NCBI GenBank assembly: GCA_951802425.1
Contig: OX637803.1
Span: 1,612,001 to 1,676,000 of the forward strand
Direction of reading: 5' to 3'
DNA: 64,000 nt
Origin: Clavaria fumosa
Taxonomy: Eukaryota; Basidiomycota; Agaricomycetes; Agaricales; Clavariaceae
Positions 13,318 through 23,059 of the stretch are shown here, one piece after another. How positions within the stretch are numbered: the stretch's first letter is position 1; each line of letters begins with the position of its first letter. Under the pieces are notes generated by a model. That model was not told the DNA's origin. It saw nothing but the letters and a program-made list of their open reading frames with translations, and did no database searches. The position numbers were made by a program, and so were the translations under genes.

Positions 13318-13391
13318 CTGAATCCGGCATCGCTTTCCAAAAGGGGCCTTCCGAACTGCCCTGGGAAATGCTGCCTTGACTTCTAGCCATC

Positions 13392-14244
13392 ATGAACGCC
13401 CTCGTCGAGCACGTCGTCTCTCAGACTCGCCAGAACGTTGACTTTTTGGTCCAGCATGGACACATCTCTCAGGCAGACGCAAACGCCATCCTGGGCAGAC
13501 TCCCAGACCCTACCGCTGCTGCGCCACAGGAGACAGTCCAATCGTTCACGCCAGCAGCCACACATGTTCCTCCCACTCGCGCTAGAGTGGCTCCCCCGCC
13601 TCCACCTCCGCCGACATCAGCGCCTCCTCTCTCGCTGTGCAAAGCTGAATGGGCATACGAATCGAATGTGTGTTCAATCTTGTTGCCCTCATGAGAATGA
13701 ATGTATGATCCATCTGACAAAAGAATAATATGTTAGGATCCGAATGACCTGTCTTTCGCAGCGGGAGATGTCATCACCGTTGTTGAAGAGACAAACCAGG
13801 ACTGGTGGAAGGGCTCGCTGCATGGCCGGACGGGCCTGTTCCCATCGAACCACGTCCAGAAAATACCGGTTTCTCAACCCGCACCGTACACAGCAGATAC
13901 CTCGGATGTCAAACCTGTCTACAAACCCTTTGGAGCTGCGTACCACGGCATGGATGCCCCGCCCCCCTCAGGCTCCGGCGCTGCCAACTCTGTCGGCTTA
14001 CAGGAGGCCCCAAAGAAGAAAGGCAAGCTTGGGGGCTTTGGTAATACGGTTAGTCGATTTATTAGTTGTATTCTTGTAATGACAATTATCTCGCAAAATT
14101 CACAGATTGCCCATTCGGCCGCGGGTGGTGTTGGTTTTGGTGCTGGTAAGCTTTATACCCACCGCTCAAGCGTACTTGGCGCGTAACTGATTGCATATTT
14201 CAGGTGCTGCAATCGGCAGTGGTATCATCGGAGCTATCTTCTGA
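13392..14244 (+). CDS. SH3-domain protein, Lsb1/Pin3-like actin-patch adaptor
   Basis: Exons 13392-13667, 13737-14048, 14106-14145 and 14204-14244 give 222 residues. Residues 1-40 (starting MNALVEHVVSQTRQNVDFL) match the N-terminal helical region of fungal Lsb1/Csh3-type proteins. A proline-rich linker leads to one SH3 domain at about residues 86-142 (ALYDY replaced by AEWAYESNDPNDLSF; DWWKGSLHGRTGLFPSNHV is intact). The C-terminus is very rich in Gly and Ala (AAGGVGFGAGAAIGSGIIGA), a possible glycine zipper or weak membrane helix. In yeast, relatives bind Las17/WASP and limit actin assembly. The intron within the SH3 domain is phase 0. Confidence 0.82.
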
Positions 14245-14505
14245 TTTCGTTGGGAATGTTGTACACATATCTCTAAATTAGAATTATGATGCATACTTGA
14301 GTCAAAGTCACATGTTTCACTATTTGTATTTGTTAGCCTCCGTGGCCGATGCCAAACAAGTACAAACGGCGTAAGCCAATATCAGCGCGCTCGTCGACTG
14401 GCACGCACACCCCCCATTCCATTTTCTCCTCCTCATCGTCTCAGTCCACCTTTTCAGCAACACTCAGCGCGGCCATTGCGGGCCATTCTTGGCCATCCTG
14501 ACCTG

Positions 14506-16281
14506 ATGAGTCTTCCAGCCGTCAAACGCGGTTGGCCGCCCGCGACGTCCCCTCACCCACCACTCCTGTCACCCTGGGAGAACCACTCGGATTTTGGCCT
14601 TGTGCACCCGTCCGGGTGCGGTGTATGTCAACCCTATATGGAGCACGTTGCCGCCGCGAGCTACTCCACCACGCAACCCTCCTTCCAGCTGGCGCTTGAG
14701 GCGCGCAATCACAAGCGCGACGACGACTTCTACGACGGCATCGCCGAGGGGCGCCGCCGCCAGAAGGCGGACGACCGCGAACGCTGGGAGGACCTCGAGA
14801 AATACCGCCACGAGAGAGACGTCGCCCGCGATGAACTGGACATTGTCAAAGCCGAGCTGGAGATTGCCCGAGGCACCGTCGAACACCTCAGGAGGGAATG
14901 TGACCACCTGGTGGCGCGCGTTGCCACCGTCACCTCCACCGTCACCTCCAACTCCGCCGCCGCCGCCGCCACTGTCATCCACGAGGCCGCGCCGCCGCCG
15001 CCGCCCGAGGAGACAGCCACCGTGCCGCACACTGCTACATCTGAAAAATCCTTCTCGGCCGCCGTCGCGCGGCCTCCGAAGTCCGGCGGGTCGACTGCCC
15101 CTTCGGCGCTCACGCTGACCAGACCCGTCGTGAGCTACGCCGCCGTCGCATCGACCCAACTCCCTTCGCCGCCGACCTCAGCGCCTATGGCGCACCCTAC
15201 GGCGGGCTCCCCAGTCCCGCTGGCTACTCCCTCTACCACCGCTGAGAGGCAGCAACAGCAGCCCAGCTCCTCAGCCAGCTCCTCGTTGCCGTCGAGCTCC
15301 ACTCCTGGACCCGCCAAGCCTGTGCGCCATCTGCAGCACCTCCAAACGCTGTGCTCCGCAGCACACCAGCCGGGTAACCATGCCGCCCTCGCACGCGTCA
15401 AGACGCTCTGCACGGCTGCCCACGCCACGCCCAAGGAACGCAAGACAGAGGCGCAGAGGTGGCTGCTCAACAATTGGAGGACGCCCGCGTGGGAGCGTGC
15501 CACTGCTGCCAATGCCTCTTCCACCAACACCGCAGCAGCAGCTGCAATGACGACGACGACGACAACAACAACAACAACAACACCACACACGGCGGCATCC
15601 ACCTCCCGCATGAACCACGTCACGACGGGTGGTGGTAGTAATAACGGTCCCATCCCGACGACGAACCTTTCTTCACTTGCTCTGCATCCCCCACGCCTGG
15701 ACTCACCGATCGAGGCGTGGGTCGCCTATCTGAGTATCCATCCGACATCCTGGCCACGCGGCGTGCGCAAGGACGCGCGCGGCAAGCCAGTGCACGACGA
15801 TGTCAAAGCAAGCCGCATCGTCGCGCGGTTGAGACCTTTAGCTGGCAGCGGAAGCGCTGGGGGCAATGGAGGTGGTGGGGGTAATGGCGTCGGTGGGAGC
15901 GGGCTCGGCGCAACTGCCGGTTCAGGTGCAAGCACTGGTTCTGGGAGGAATGCGACGAGCTCGCGGTCCTCGGACGCCGTCGTACCCGCGGCTATCAACC
16001 CGCGCAACACGTTCACCGCGCTTGCCGTGCGGCTGTTCGCAGACGTGTCGCTCTACCCGACGCTGCTTGCGCAGCACGGCCTGTGCGTCGCGCCCCAGGT
16101 GCGGTACGCCCGGCTCGAGTGGGACAACGGCAGCGGCGGTGCAGTTGCGGGCCAGCAGCAGCAGGAATTGACGCTCGTTGATGTCGTGCGTCATTTCGCT
16201 GCATGTGGCATCACGGAGGAGGAGGGGGCGCAGATGACGGGGTGGGCACAGGAGTATTTGAGAGGTGGAGGCGGCGGTTGA
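14506..16281 (+). CDS. Intronless unknown protein, 591 residues
   Basis: One open frame with no intron, unlike nearly all neighbours. The first ATG in frame is 14506. A coiled coil of about 90 residues (about 65-155, with ERWEDLEKYRHERDVAR and ELDIVKAELEIARG) is followed by long A/T/S/P-rich stretches including a run of eleven Thr. A C-terminal block (SPIEAWVAYLSIHPTSWPRGV, NTFTALAVRLFADVSLYPTLL) looks folded, with a G/S-rich loop inserted in it. I recognise no named family. GC-rich codon use and amino-acid repeats suggest fast evolution. It could be a retrocopy, but no intron-bearing parent is visible here. Confidence 0.6.
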   Translation: MSLPAVKRGWPPATSPHPPLLSPWENHSDFGLVHPSGCGVCQPYMEHVAAASYSTTQPSFQLALEARNHKRDDDFYDGIAEGRRRQKADDRERWEDLEKYRHERDVARDELDIVKAELEIARGTVEHLRRECDHLVARVATVTSTVTSNSAAAAATVIHEAAPPPPPEETATVPHTATSEKSFSAAVARPPKSGGSTAPSALTLTRPVVSYAAVASTQLPSPPTSAPMAHPTAGSPVPLATPSTTAERQQQQPSSSASSSLPSSSTPGPAKPVRHLQHLQTLCSAAHQPGNHAALARVKTLCTAAHATPKERKTEAQRWLLNNWRTPAWERATAANASSTNTAAAAAMTTTTTTTTTTTPHTAASTSRMNHVTTGGGSNNGPIPTTNLSSLALHPPRLDSPIEAWVAYLSIHPTSWPRGVRKDARGKPVHDDVKASRIVARLRPLAGSGSAGGNGGGGGNGVGGSGLGATAGSGASTGSGRNATSSRSSDAVVPAAINPRNTFTALAVRLFADVSLYPTLLAQHGLCVAPQVRYARLEWDNGSGGAVAGQQQQELTLVDVVRHFAACGITEEEGAQMTGWAQEYLRGGGGG

Positions 16282-17149
16282 CTCGCTCGCCTCAGTTTCG
16301 GGGTATCCTACTCCACCATCACCGTCAACTCCCCTTACCCGCCCCTTCGCCAGCATTCACGGATATTTGCATGGTTGCCGCTTTGATGAACAAATAAAAG
16401 AAACAACGCACGACGCAAAAAAGGAACTCGAAACATAACAGCAGCAGCGACAAGGCATCTGATTGGGCAATGGCATGGACGTTCGCGGGGGGGGGGCGTT
16501 GTTGGTGGGCGGTGTGTTCGAAGTCGGTGTGCAAGGTCACCGCGACGCAATACGATAGTGTACAGTCTTTTTTCTCTAAATCATCTTGACAGCCGTACCT
16601 AGCTGTATTGCCCTTACATACGTGTAATCTTATCAGTCGTATAAAGGAAGAAACCCGCAGATGCAAGAGCGTGCATTCTACGGGTAGAGAGTGCAACCTT
16701 CGTCGATGGCCTTGGAACCCATTCCCATTGCTTCATCTGCACGACCTATTTTCCGTGGCTACCATCGCGCTGAGCACACGCAAAGGGGTTACAATGATTC
16801 AGGATACTTGCAAAGTCTTTCTGGGGCTCATTTGTGCAGCTCCAAGAAAGTTCCCTTTGAAGGATTGACCAAGTGTAACGAACCTGCGGTATCTTGGGGA
16901 GACGTCTGATACTTACGATAGTAGGAGAGATGCCTAGCCCAGAAACAACAGGGAGAGAAAAAGAGAGGGCCCCTCCCCGGCGCTTACATCGCCGCAGAAG
17001 GGAGGGACCAACCTTTGTACAGCGCATAAAAATTCGTACCTCGCCAAAGCGCAGAAAATTTACTGTAAAAAAGAGGGGGAAAAAAAGGAAAAAGAAAAGC
17101 ATCACTTCCCCCCAGTCCACCGCCGAACCGCGACGCAACAGACAAACCT
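16282..17149. other. Convergent intergenic region with no convincing gene
   Basis: This is the 3' flank of the 591-residue gene and of U1-70K. It contains a run of ten G near 16485-16495 and purine-rich tracts at 17060-17100. ORFs of 60-130 codons on both strands lack recognisable proteins. Part is probably 3' UTR. Confidence 0.5.
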
Positions 17150-18650
17150 CTAGTACCGAGGTCGTTTGAAATCGCGGTCCTCATACCCACCTGAAGCGCC
17201 ATCGCGTTTGAGGTCACCGCGATACCCACCTCCACCAGGGCCGTAACCCCCCGGACCCCCCGGACCTCCCGGCCCGCCAGGATACCCACCATATCCTCCT
17301 CCTCCTCCTCCCCCGCCCCCGCCTCCATATCCGCCGCCCATACCACCTGGTCCGGCACCACCTCCTGGAGGACCGCCAGGACCACCGCCAAACCCATTCG
17401 AATGATCACCAAAGTGCCCGCCTCCATAACCAATCCCTGCCCCGCGACCCCTTCGATAGAAACCCATGAGCAAAAACATAGCCAATAGTTAGTAGCAAGC
17501 CCAGACGAACCTGTAACCTCCCCCGTGATCATCTCTCCCACCCCGGAAGCCACCGCCACCCCGGAAGCCACTCCGGTCGCCTCCATACCCGCCTCGATCT
17601 CCTCCATATCCGCCTCGATCCCCTCCATATCCGCCTCGATCCCCTCCATATCCACCTCGGTCGCCTCCATATCCGCCTCGGTCACCGCCATACCCGCCGC
17701 GTCCCCCACCGCGCCCTCTGAACCCGCCGCGGTCGCCCATCCCGCGGTCGCCCATCCCGCGGCCGCCGCCGAAGCCCCCTCTGAAGCCACTACTGCGGGC
17801 AATCGGGGCAGGAGGTTCTACCGGCTTCGGGCGCCCGCCGAGCCCCCCGCCGAGCCGGCGGGGTTTCCAACCGCGCACGGTGCGCCCGCGCTCTACGTCT
17901 ACAAGGATGCGTTTACCCATGATGTGTAAGCCATCTGACTCCTTGTATGCCGCTTTGCAGGGGATATCAGGCATCAGTAGAGGATACAAAGAAATTGGAA
18001 ATGGAAGAACACACCTTTCATATCACGCTCTCTCTCGTAGACGACGAAAGCATACCCTCTGCTTCGGTTTTTCTTGTCTCTGACAATTTTTACCCGCTCA
18101 ATAGTACCATAAGGCTCAAACTCGCGTCGAAGATCGGTCTCTGTAGCACTTTTGTGCTATTGGATTGTGGGTCAGATGAATGTCGTTGTGGGTCAAGCGC
18201 TGACGCACCAAACGTGATATGAAAAGGGTTTTGTACGGATCACCTACTACCTCTGGATTCTCCGCAGGCTTGTCTTTGGAAGGCGGAATTGGATTTTTTT
18301 CTCGGGATAAAGCACGGAGAATAGCAGAGTGTGTGCTCACAGTTTTCTTTAGCAATTTTGAATTCTTCTGCCCGCTGTTTCTTCCTCTCCTCTCTCCTGA
18401 TCTGTCGTTTTATCTCCTCCGCATGGGTTAATGCGGCCTCCTCGACGTCTGGAACTGCGTCTCCCTCGCCCGCGTTGAAGAGACTGGAGGTCTTTGCCTC
18501 CTTGAGCTGAGCAAGAATAAGTCCAACGCCTTCGATGTTCTTTGGGGTAACACGGTCCAAGTCTTTATCAACTGGCCGGGTATAGGGCAGCGGCGGGCGA
18601 GGAGCAAATAACTTGAGTAGATTGGGAGGTAGTAGATGAGTGCCAGGCAT
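17150..18650 (-). CDS. SNP1: U1 snRNP 70 kDa protein (U1-70K/Snp1)
   Basis: Exons 18650-18341, 18273-18209, 18156-18015, 17952-17511 and 17450-17150 give 419 residues. The N-terminal U1-70K motif ([19 protein letters not shown]) is followed by a linker and a single RRM with RNP2 (TLFISRL) and RNP1 ([10 protein letters not shown]), then [25 protein letters not shown]. These features bind stem-loop I of U1 snRNA in 5' splice-site recognition. The C-terminal half is a large RGG/GY-rich tail with seven GGYGGDR repeats (nt 17580-17690) and ends DFKRPRY. The animal-type RS tail is replaced by RGG. The start codon is 100 bp from the likely COX10 start, a divergent promoter. Confidence 0.92.
17580..17700 (-). 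repeat. SNP1: Tandem 21-bp repeat encoding GGYGGDR units
   Basis: Seven near-identical 21-bp units in the RGG tail of U1-70K. Synonymous drift between units is slight, so the array probably expands and contracts. Confidence 0.7.
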
Positions 18651-18749
18651 TGTGCCGCCAACGATGAGCACGACGAGCACGACGGTGAGGACAAACGATA
18701 CTGTTCAGACTCCGCCAAGCCGTGGGCTCTGACTCTGCCACACCGACCA

Positions 18750-19949
18750 ATGCAGCGCTGTCTCTGCGCTGCGCGCCCCGCTCTCCACCGTCGTCGCTCA
18801 TTGCTCGTCGTTGCTGGCAGCGAACTCGCCCACCGGGCACTATCAAAGCTTTCCCAGCCAACCAACGATGGCCTCGACATCCCCGTGCCCACCCCGCTGC
18901 AGGCGCAACCACCCCTCGCCCTCCGCACACCGTCGTCCTCCCGCCACCTCCTCAAGGAGTACAGCCGGCTCTGCAAGTCCCAGCTCTCCGCCCTAGTCGT
19001 GCTTACCACCCTCTCTGGCGTCGCCCTCTCGCCCGCGCCGACCATCCCGATCCTCCTCGCCACCGCGTCCGGCACCGCCCTATGCATCGCGTCCGCCAAC
19101 GCCCTCAACCAGCTCCAGGAGACGCCCTTCGACGCGCAGATGACGCGCACCCGCACGCGGCCCCTCATAAGGCGTACCATCGGGCCCCTACACGCCGCCC
19201 TTTTTGCTTCCACAACCGGCGCAGCGGGCGTTGGCATCCTCTGGTTCCTCGTCAACCCCACTACCGCCCTCCTCGGCGCGGGCAACATTGCCCTCTACGC
19301 CGGCCTCTACACCTGGCTCAAACGCAGACACATTGTCAACACCTGGGTCGGCGCTGTTGTCGGCGCCATCCCCCCTGTCATGGGCTGGACCGCCTGCGGC
19401 GGGACCCTTCTCGGGCCGCCCGTTTCCGCTGCAACAACTGCCGCGGCTGCGACGACCACCGTCATCCCCTTCATAGATGTGCCGCTCGCCCCGGTAGCGC
19501 TATTCGTCCTCCTCTTCAGCTGGCAGTTCCCGCACTTCAACTCGCTCTCCCACCTCACCCGCGCGTCGTATGCGCGCGCCGGGTTCCAGATGCTCTCCGC
19601 CGTCTCGCCGGAGCGCAACGCGCGCGTCGCGCTGCGGCACGCGCTCGTGCTCGTCCCCGCGTGCGCCGTGCTCGTCCCGCTGTCTGGCCTGACGACGTGG
19701 GGCTTCGCGATTACCTCGCTCGTCCCGAATGCGGTCCTCGCGCACGCGGCGTGGCGCTTCTGGCGCAGCCGCCGCGAGAAGGAGGCGCGTGCCCTGTTTC
19801 AGCACAGTCTGTGGTACCTGCCCGCCGTTTTGGGGCTTATGATGCTACATAAACAAGGGCTGGAATGGCCCGACTGGTTAGGTGTACGACATGCAGCGGA
19901 TGACGAGGGGGTCAACAAGGAAGAGCAAAAGGAGCAGTCAGGATCGTGA
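18750..19949 (+). CDS. COX10: Protoheme IX farnesyltransferase COX10 (heme O synthase)
   Basis: One intronless frame. I prefer the ATG at 18750, whose product begins MQRCLCAARPALHRRRSLL, a good mitochondrial presequence; the longer ATG at 18636 would overlap the U1-70K coding region. The protein has 399 residues with seven to nine hydrophobic segments. UbiA-family motifs are intact: SANALNQLQETPFDAQMTRT followed by RPL (DxxMxRTxxRP), GAVVGAIPPVMGW and SWQFPHFNSLS. The enzyme adds farnesyl to heme B in the inner membrane, the first step to heme A for cytochrome oxidase. COX12, another oxidase gene, lies in this window. Confidence 0.93.
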   Translation: MQRCLCAARPALHRRRSLLVVAGSELAHRALSKLSQPTNDGLDIPVPTPLQAQPPLALRTPSSSRHLLKEYSRLCKSQLSALVVLTTLSGVALSPAPTIPILLATASGTALCIASANALNQLQETPFDAQMTRTRTRPLIRRTIGPLHAALFASTTGAAGVGILWFLVNPTTALLGAGNIALYAGLYTWLKRRHIVNTWVGAVVGAIPPVMGWTACGGTLLGPPVSAATTAAAATTTVIPFIDVPLAPVALFVLLFSWQFPHFNSLSHLTRASYARAGFQMLSAVSPERNARVALRHALVLVPACAVLVPLSGLTTWGFAITSLVPNAVLAHAAWRFWRSRREKEARALFQHSLWYLPAVLGLMMLHKQGLEWPDWLGVRHAADDEGVNKEEQKEQSGS

Positions 19950-20112
19950 GGCAGGTATTTATAAAACAAAAAGAGCCTTTTGCAGGCACACGCAGCCAGA
20001 TAATAATACCCTTTGCATGCCCCTAACCTGCGAAAGTCCCTACTCAGGCGTTTACTCAGTTGTGTAAGCCCACACCTTGAAGCACTATGTGTAATGTTGC
20101 CTACCGTGCGAC

Positions 20113-21093
20113 CTAGCCGTGGGCCATCCTGGCGGCTCTGGCCGCCTGTCGTCTCTGCATGAGCGCAGACAGCCGGCCCTTCATAATGCTGACTTTCATG
20201 TCTGCCTCCTCCTGTGCTTGCTCCTCGTCCAGAAGTCTGTCCATGATAATCTCCCTCTTTTCCCAAAAAATCAGTGCCGTTCGAAACTGCACACAAAACA
20301 AAAACAGACGCACATCATTCTGCTCCTTCTTCCGCATGTCCTCCGCCTGCTTCCCCGCCGTGGGGTCGTCCCCCGCCGACGAAGCCGGTGCGAGCAGGCC
20401 CTCCATGGACGCATGCGAGTCCACCAGCGCCGGTTCCGCGACGACCGTCGCGCGCGCGAACACGTCCCGCTCGTCGGGCTCCTCGAGCACCGTCCGACGG
20501 AAGAGCTCCCATTCCGCGTCGATGGCCGCTGGCGGGGCCGCGGTCGTCCGCGCACCAGCGCTCGAGAGCGGACCGGCAGGCGCGGGTGCGGTGGGCACTC
20601 GTGGTGGCGGCGGTGACGCTGGCGGGGACGCCGAACGGGGCGGCGCTCGAGCATAGTCCGAGAAGAAGTCGGCCGGGAGCTCGGAGCCGGAGGCATCAGC
20701 CATGCGTTCGTCCCCCTCGTCCTCGTCGTCCTCGTCCATGTCGACGAGGACAGCGTCTGGCTTTGGCCGCTTAGCCAAGCTCTCGGGGGCTCCGCCACGC
20801 TCGTCGTCAAATGGTCGGCCGCGCTTGGGGGTGCGTTGCCCACTCTCGTTCTCGCCCCACCTCGCCTGCTGCTGCTGCTGTTGTTGTTGCTGTTGTTGCT
20901 GCTGCTCCCTAAGCCGCGTGACGCTCATCCGGTGCGCCTTGCTCCCCAGATGGCCCTCCCACGCGGACGCGTGCTTCACCACGCTCCGGCAGATGGTGCA
21001 TCTCAGCTCGCCGTTCGCGCCGTACGCCGCAAGCGGGTGAGACACTCGCACTTCCTGTCGTTTTGCCTTGAGCAGCGCGCGCACGTCGGTCAT
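20113..21093 (-). CDS. ZNF830/CCDC16-like C2H2 zinc-finger protein
   Basis: 326 residues if read as one exon. The N-terminal block DVRALLKAKRQEVRV is followed by one C2H2 finger (CTIC...H...H, spacing C-x2-C-x12-H-x5-H), a 13-Gln tract, acidic and P-rich linkers, and a C-terminal helix (EKREIIMDRLLDEEQAQEEAD) typical of the family. Human ZNF830 is linked to spliceosome complexes and genome stability; the fungal role is inferred. At 20286-20312 a 27-bp segment has a GTGCGT start and a pyrimidine-rich end in CAG. It encodes an out-of-place VRLFLFCVQ and could be a very short intron whose removal keeps frame. The gene is convergent with COX10. Confidence 0.8.
   Translation of the reverse strand: MTDVRALLKAKRQEVRVSHPLAAYGANGELRCTICRSVVKHASAWEGHLGSKAHRMSVTRLREQQQQQQQQQQQQQARWGENESGQRTPKRGRPFDDERGGAPESLAKRPKPDAVLVDMDEDDEDEGDERMADASGSELPADFFSDYARAPPRSASPPASPPPPRVPTAPAPAGPLSSAGARTTAAPPAAIDAEWELFRRTVLEEPDERDVFARATVVAEPALVDSHASMEGLLAPASSAGDDPTAGKQAEDMRKKEQNDVRLFLFCVQFRTALIFWEKREIIMDRLLDEEQAQEEADMKVSIMKGRLSALMQRRQAARAARMAHG
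20868..20912 (-). repeat. CAG/CAA repeat encoding polyglutamine
   Basis: About 13 glutamine codons in a row in the ZNF830-like gene, CAG and CAA interleaved. Confidence 0.85.
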
Positions 21094-21210
21094 GCTGGGT
21101 GTGTTTCGCGTCTTAGGCTGTTGTATGAGAAGTGGTTCACGTCACGTGTCATTCCTCTAAAGTACATTATTTGTACATTTGCTTTGAGCATTTGGTATAC
21201 AGCCGCTAGG

Positions 21211-23047
21211 TCATAGGCTAGCTTCGTCTGTCGTCAAACCAAATACTTCCTTCACTCTACGAACGATGGCAGGATCTCCAGTGTTCTAAGGGTGTACGGC
21301 GCTGATGAGTCAATCAAGGGACGGCACAGAAGGATTTATACATGCCTTGCCCATGTCATCGCTGATCTTAACACAGGGTTTCCCATCTACGGCATCAATC
21401 TTGATGACGATGTTCAAAGCCTTAGATTTCTCCGTTCCCCCGCTCGAGAGCGTCTTGAAGTCGTTAGTTAAGGACGTGCCGATGCCGAACGCGGCTGCCG
21501 CCAGAGGGGCGTGGATGAGCCGAGACAAGACGCCGTGGAAAAGAAGAAGGAGAAGAAGAAACAAACGCACGAATGAATCCCAGCTCGCCACACTGCTTCC
21601 TGAGGCCGAGCGCCAGGTCGACATCGAGCGCGTCTGAGAAGACGATCATCTTTTCGCGGTGGTCGATGCCCATGCTCTGGTACACACTCTTCGCGAGGGG
21701 CGCAAAGGTGTATGGGTCGCCCGAGTCCTGCCGCAGCCCCTTCCAGCGCCGCGCGCGCTCAGGGTCCTTGGCGAATTCCTGCGGGGTGCAGCGGGTCAGT
21801 CGCTCGTTATTTCTTTTGGGAGGGACAACCCGGATGGCGGTATGTGCTTGTGGGGGATGGACGCACGGCGAAGAATGCCTTCGTCGAAAATGTATCCGTC
21901 AGGGCGAGAAGTAAGCTGTCCGGGTATACGGTCTCCCACAACGACAAAGCGGTGGAGTGCGCTTGCTCGTAGCCTCGGAGGGCGGCGATCTAAGGAGGGA
22001 GAAACGTGAAGCGAACCAGTTATGATATACAGAAAGGGTACCGCTGACCCCCATGAACCACTCGCTTTTGATGGACATCAGGAAGATTCACGGTGCGAGC
22101 ACCAAAAGACGCACTGAGCAATTGTACCGATTGGCGGGATGCCATACTTCTTGGCAAGGTAAGGCTGGAAGCCAGTGGTCAAGGCGAGCGAAAAAGCTGC
22201 GGTTGAAACTCGATATTACGTTGCTTGTGCCGACCAGCCGTCCCTTCTCGGGGTGGTCCCGCGCGGCTCGAATCAAGGCCTCCACGACAACGTCTTGCAC
22301 GAGGAAGGAGCGCCTTCGTCGCGTCCCGAACTCGCTAAACATGCAGCCTGCAGTAAGAAGCGTCTTTCCCTTCTCGTAGGCAACTCCTGAGAACCAACAA
22401 AGAGTTGGTTTTGTTTCGAGAAGACGCGCTGTGCATGCGTACCAGCCTGCCCATCGTAAGACCAATCGGTCGCATCTGTGTGGAAGTAGATTTCGCTGAG
22501 GCACGCCATTAGAGGGACCTCCCAGAGGATGGTCTCTGCCCAAGGGCCCGTCACCTCGATGTTGATATTCCCGAGTACGCCATCTGCGGTGACGGGATCG
22601 AAGCGGATCGTGACCTGGCTCGGCTTGAAACGATAGGCGAAAAGATAGTCCAGATAGTCGGCTCTCAAGTACGGGCACGCCTTTGCAAGCCACGCCTGCT
22701 CATCGGACGTCAGTGCCAGACTTGAGAAGCCTATTCGTTCCCCCTGACATGTTAAAATATTCGCTTCACCGCGCAGTGTCAATCGGTCACTGACATGCTA
22801 CAGTGGCCCCGAATCGCTCAAAACTCTGCTTCGAAAAGTACCTGCCCTCGTCGCGGTTCCGAAAGCGATACGTCGCGTGCACTTCCGCGAAGTGGCGCCT
22901 GACAGCCTGCTGCATTGTCAACTGGGAGCGAGAAATTAATTTCTAGTCAACTGAGCGAATTCTACAGTTGAAATAACGGTTCACTTTATAGAGGTCGGTG
23001 TCCAACATCGAAGACGGAAATCCAATAATTCCATGGTGCGCAGACAT
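21211..23047 (-). CDS. NPT1: Nicotinate phosphoribosyltransferase
   Basis: Ten exons: 23047-22985, 22921-22802, 22743-22443, 22386-22220, 22164-22115, 22064-22049, 21989-21867, 21778-21571, 21494-21346 and 21285-21211, giving 423 residues. Family motifs are clear: LDTDLYKLTMQQAV, ATYRFRNRDEGRYF, GCMFSEFGTRRRRSF, GTSNPYLAKKYGIPPIGTIAH|EWFMG, GLRQDSGDPYTFAP, AFGIGTSLTND. The enzyme makes nicotinate mononucleotide in the Preiss-Handler NAD salvage path. Exon 6 has only 16 nt (EWFMG). The last intron (21345-21286) starts with GC and matches the GC-AG class (AAG|GCATGT). The start codon lies only 12 bp from the stop of the doubtful upstream ORF. Confidence 0.92.
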
Positions 23048-23059
23048 TGTTTAGGTCGT

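Noticed and set aside
16984..17802. 272-codon minus-strand ORF rich in GMEATE-like repeats
   Set aside because: Alternative frame of the U1-70K repeat tail; only the frame with RGG/GGYGGDR joins to the RRM exons.
18722..19852. 376-codon second frame over COX10
   Set aside because: R/H/P-rich shadow frame in GC-rich DNA; the UbiA-family motifs are all in the other frame.
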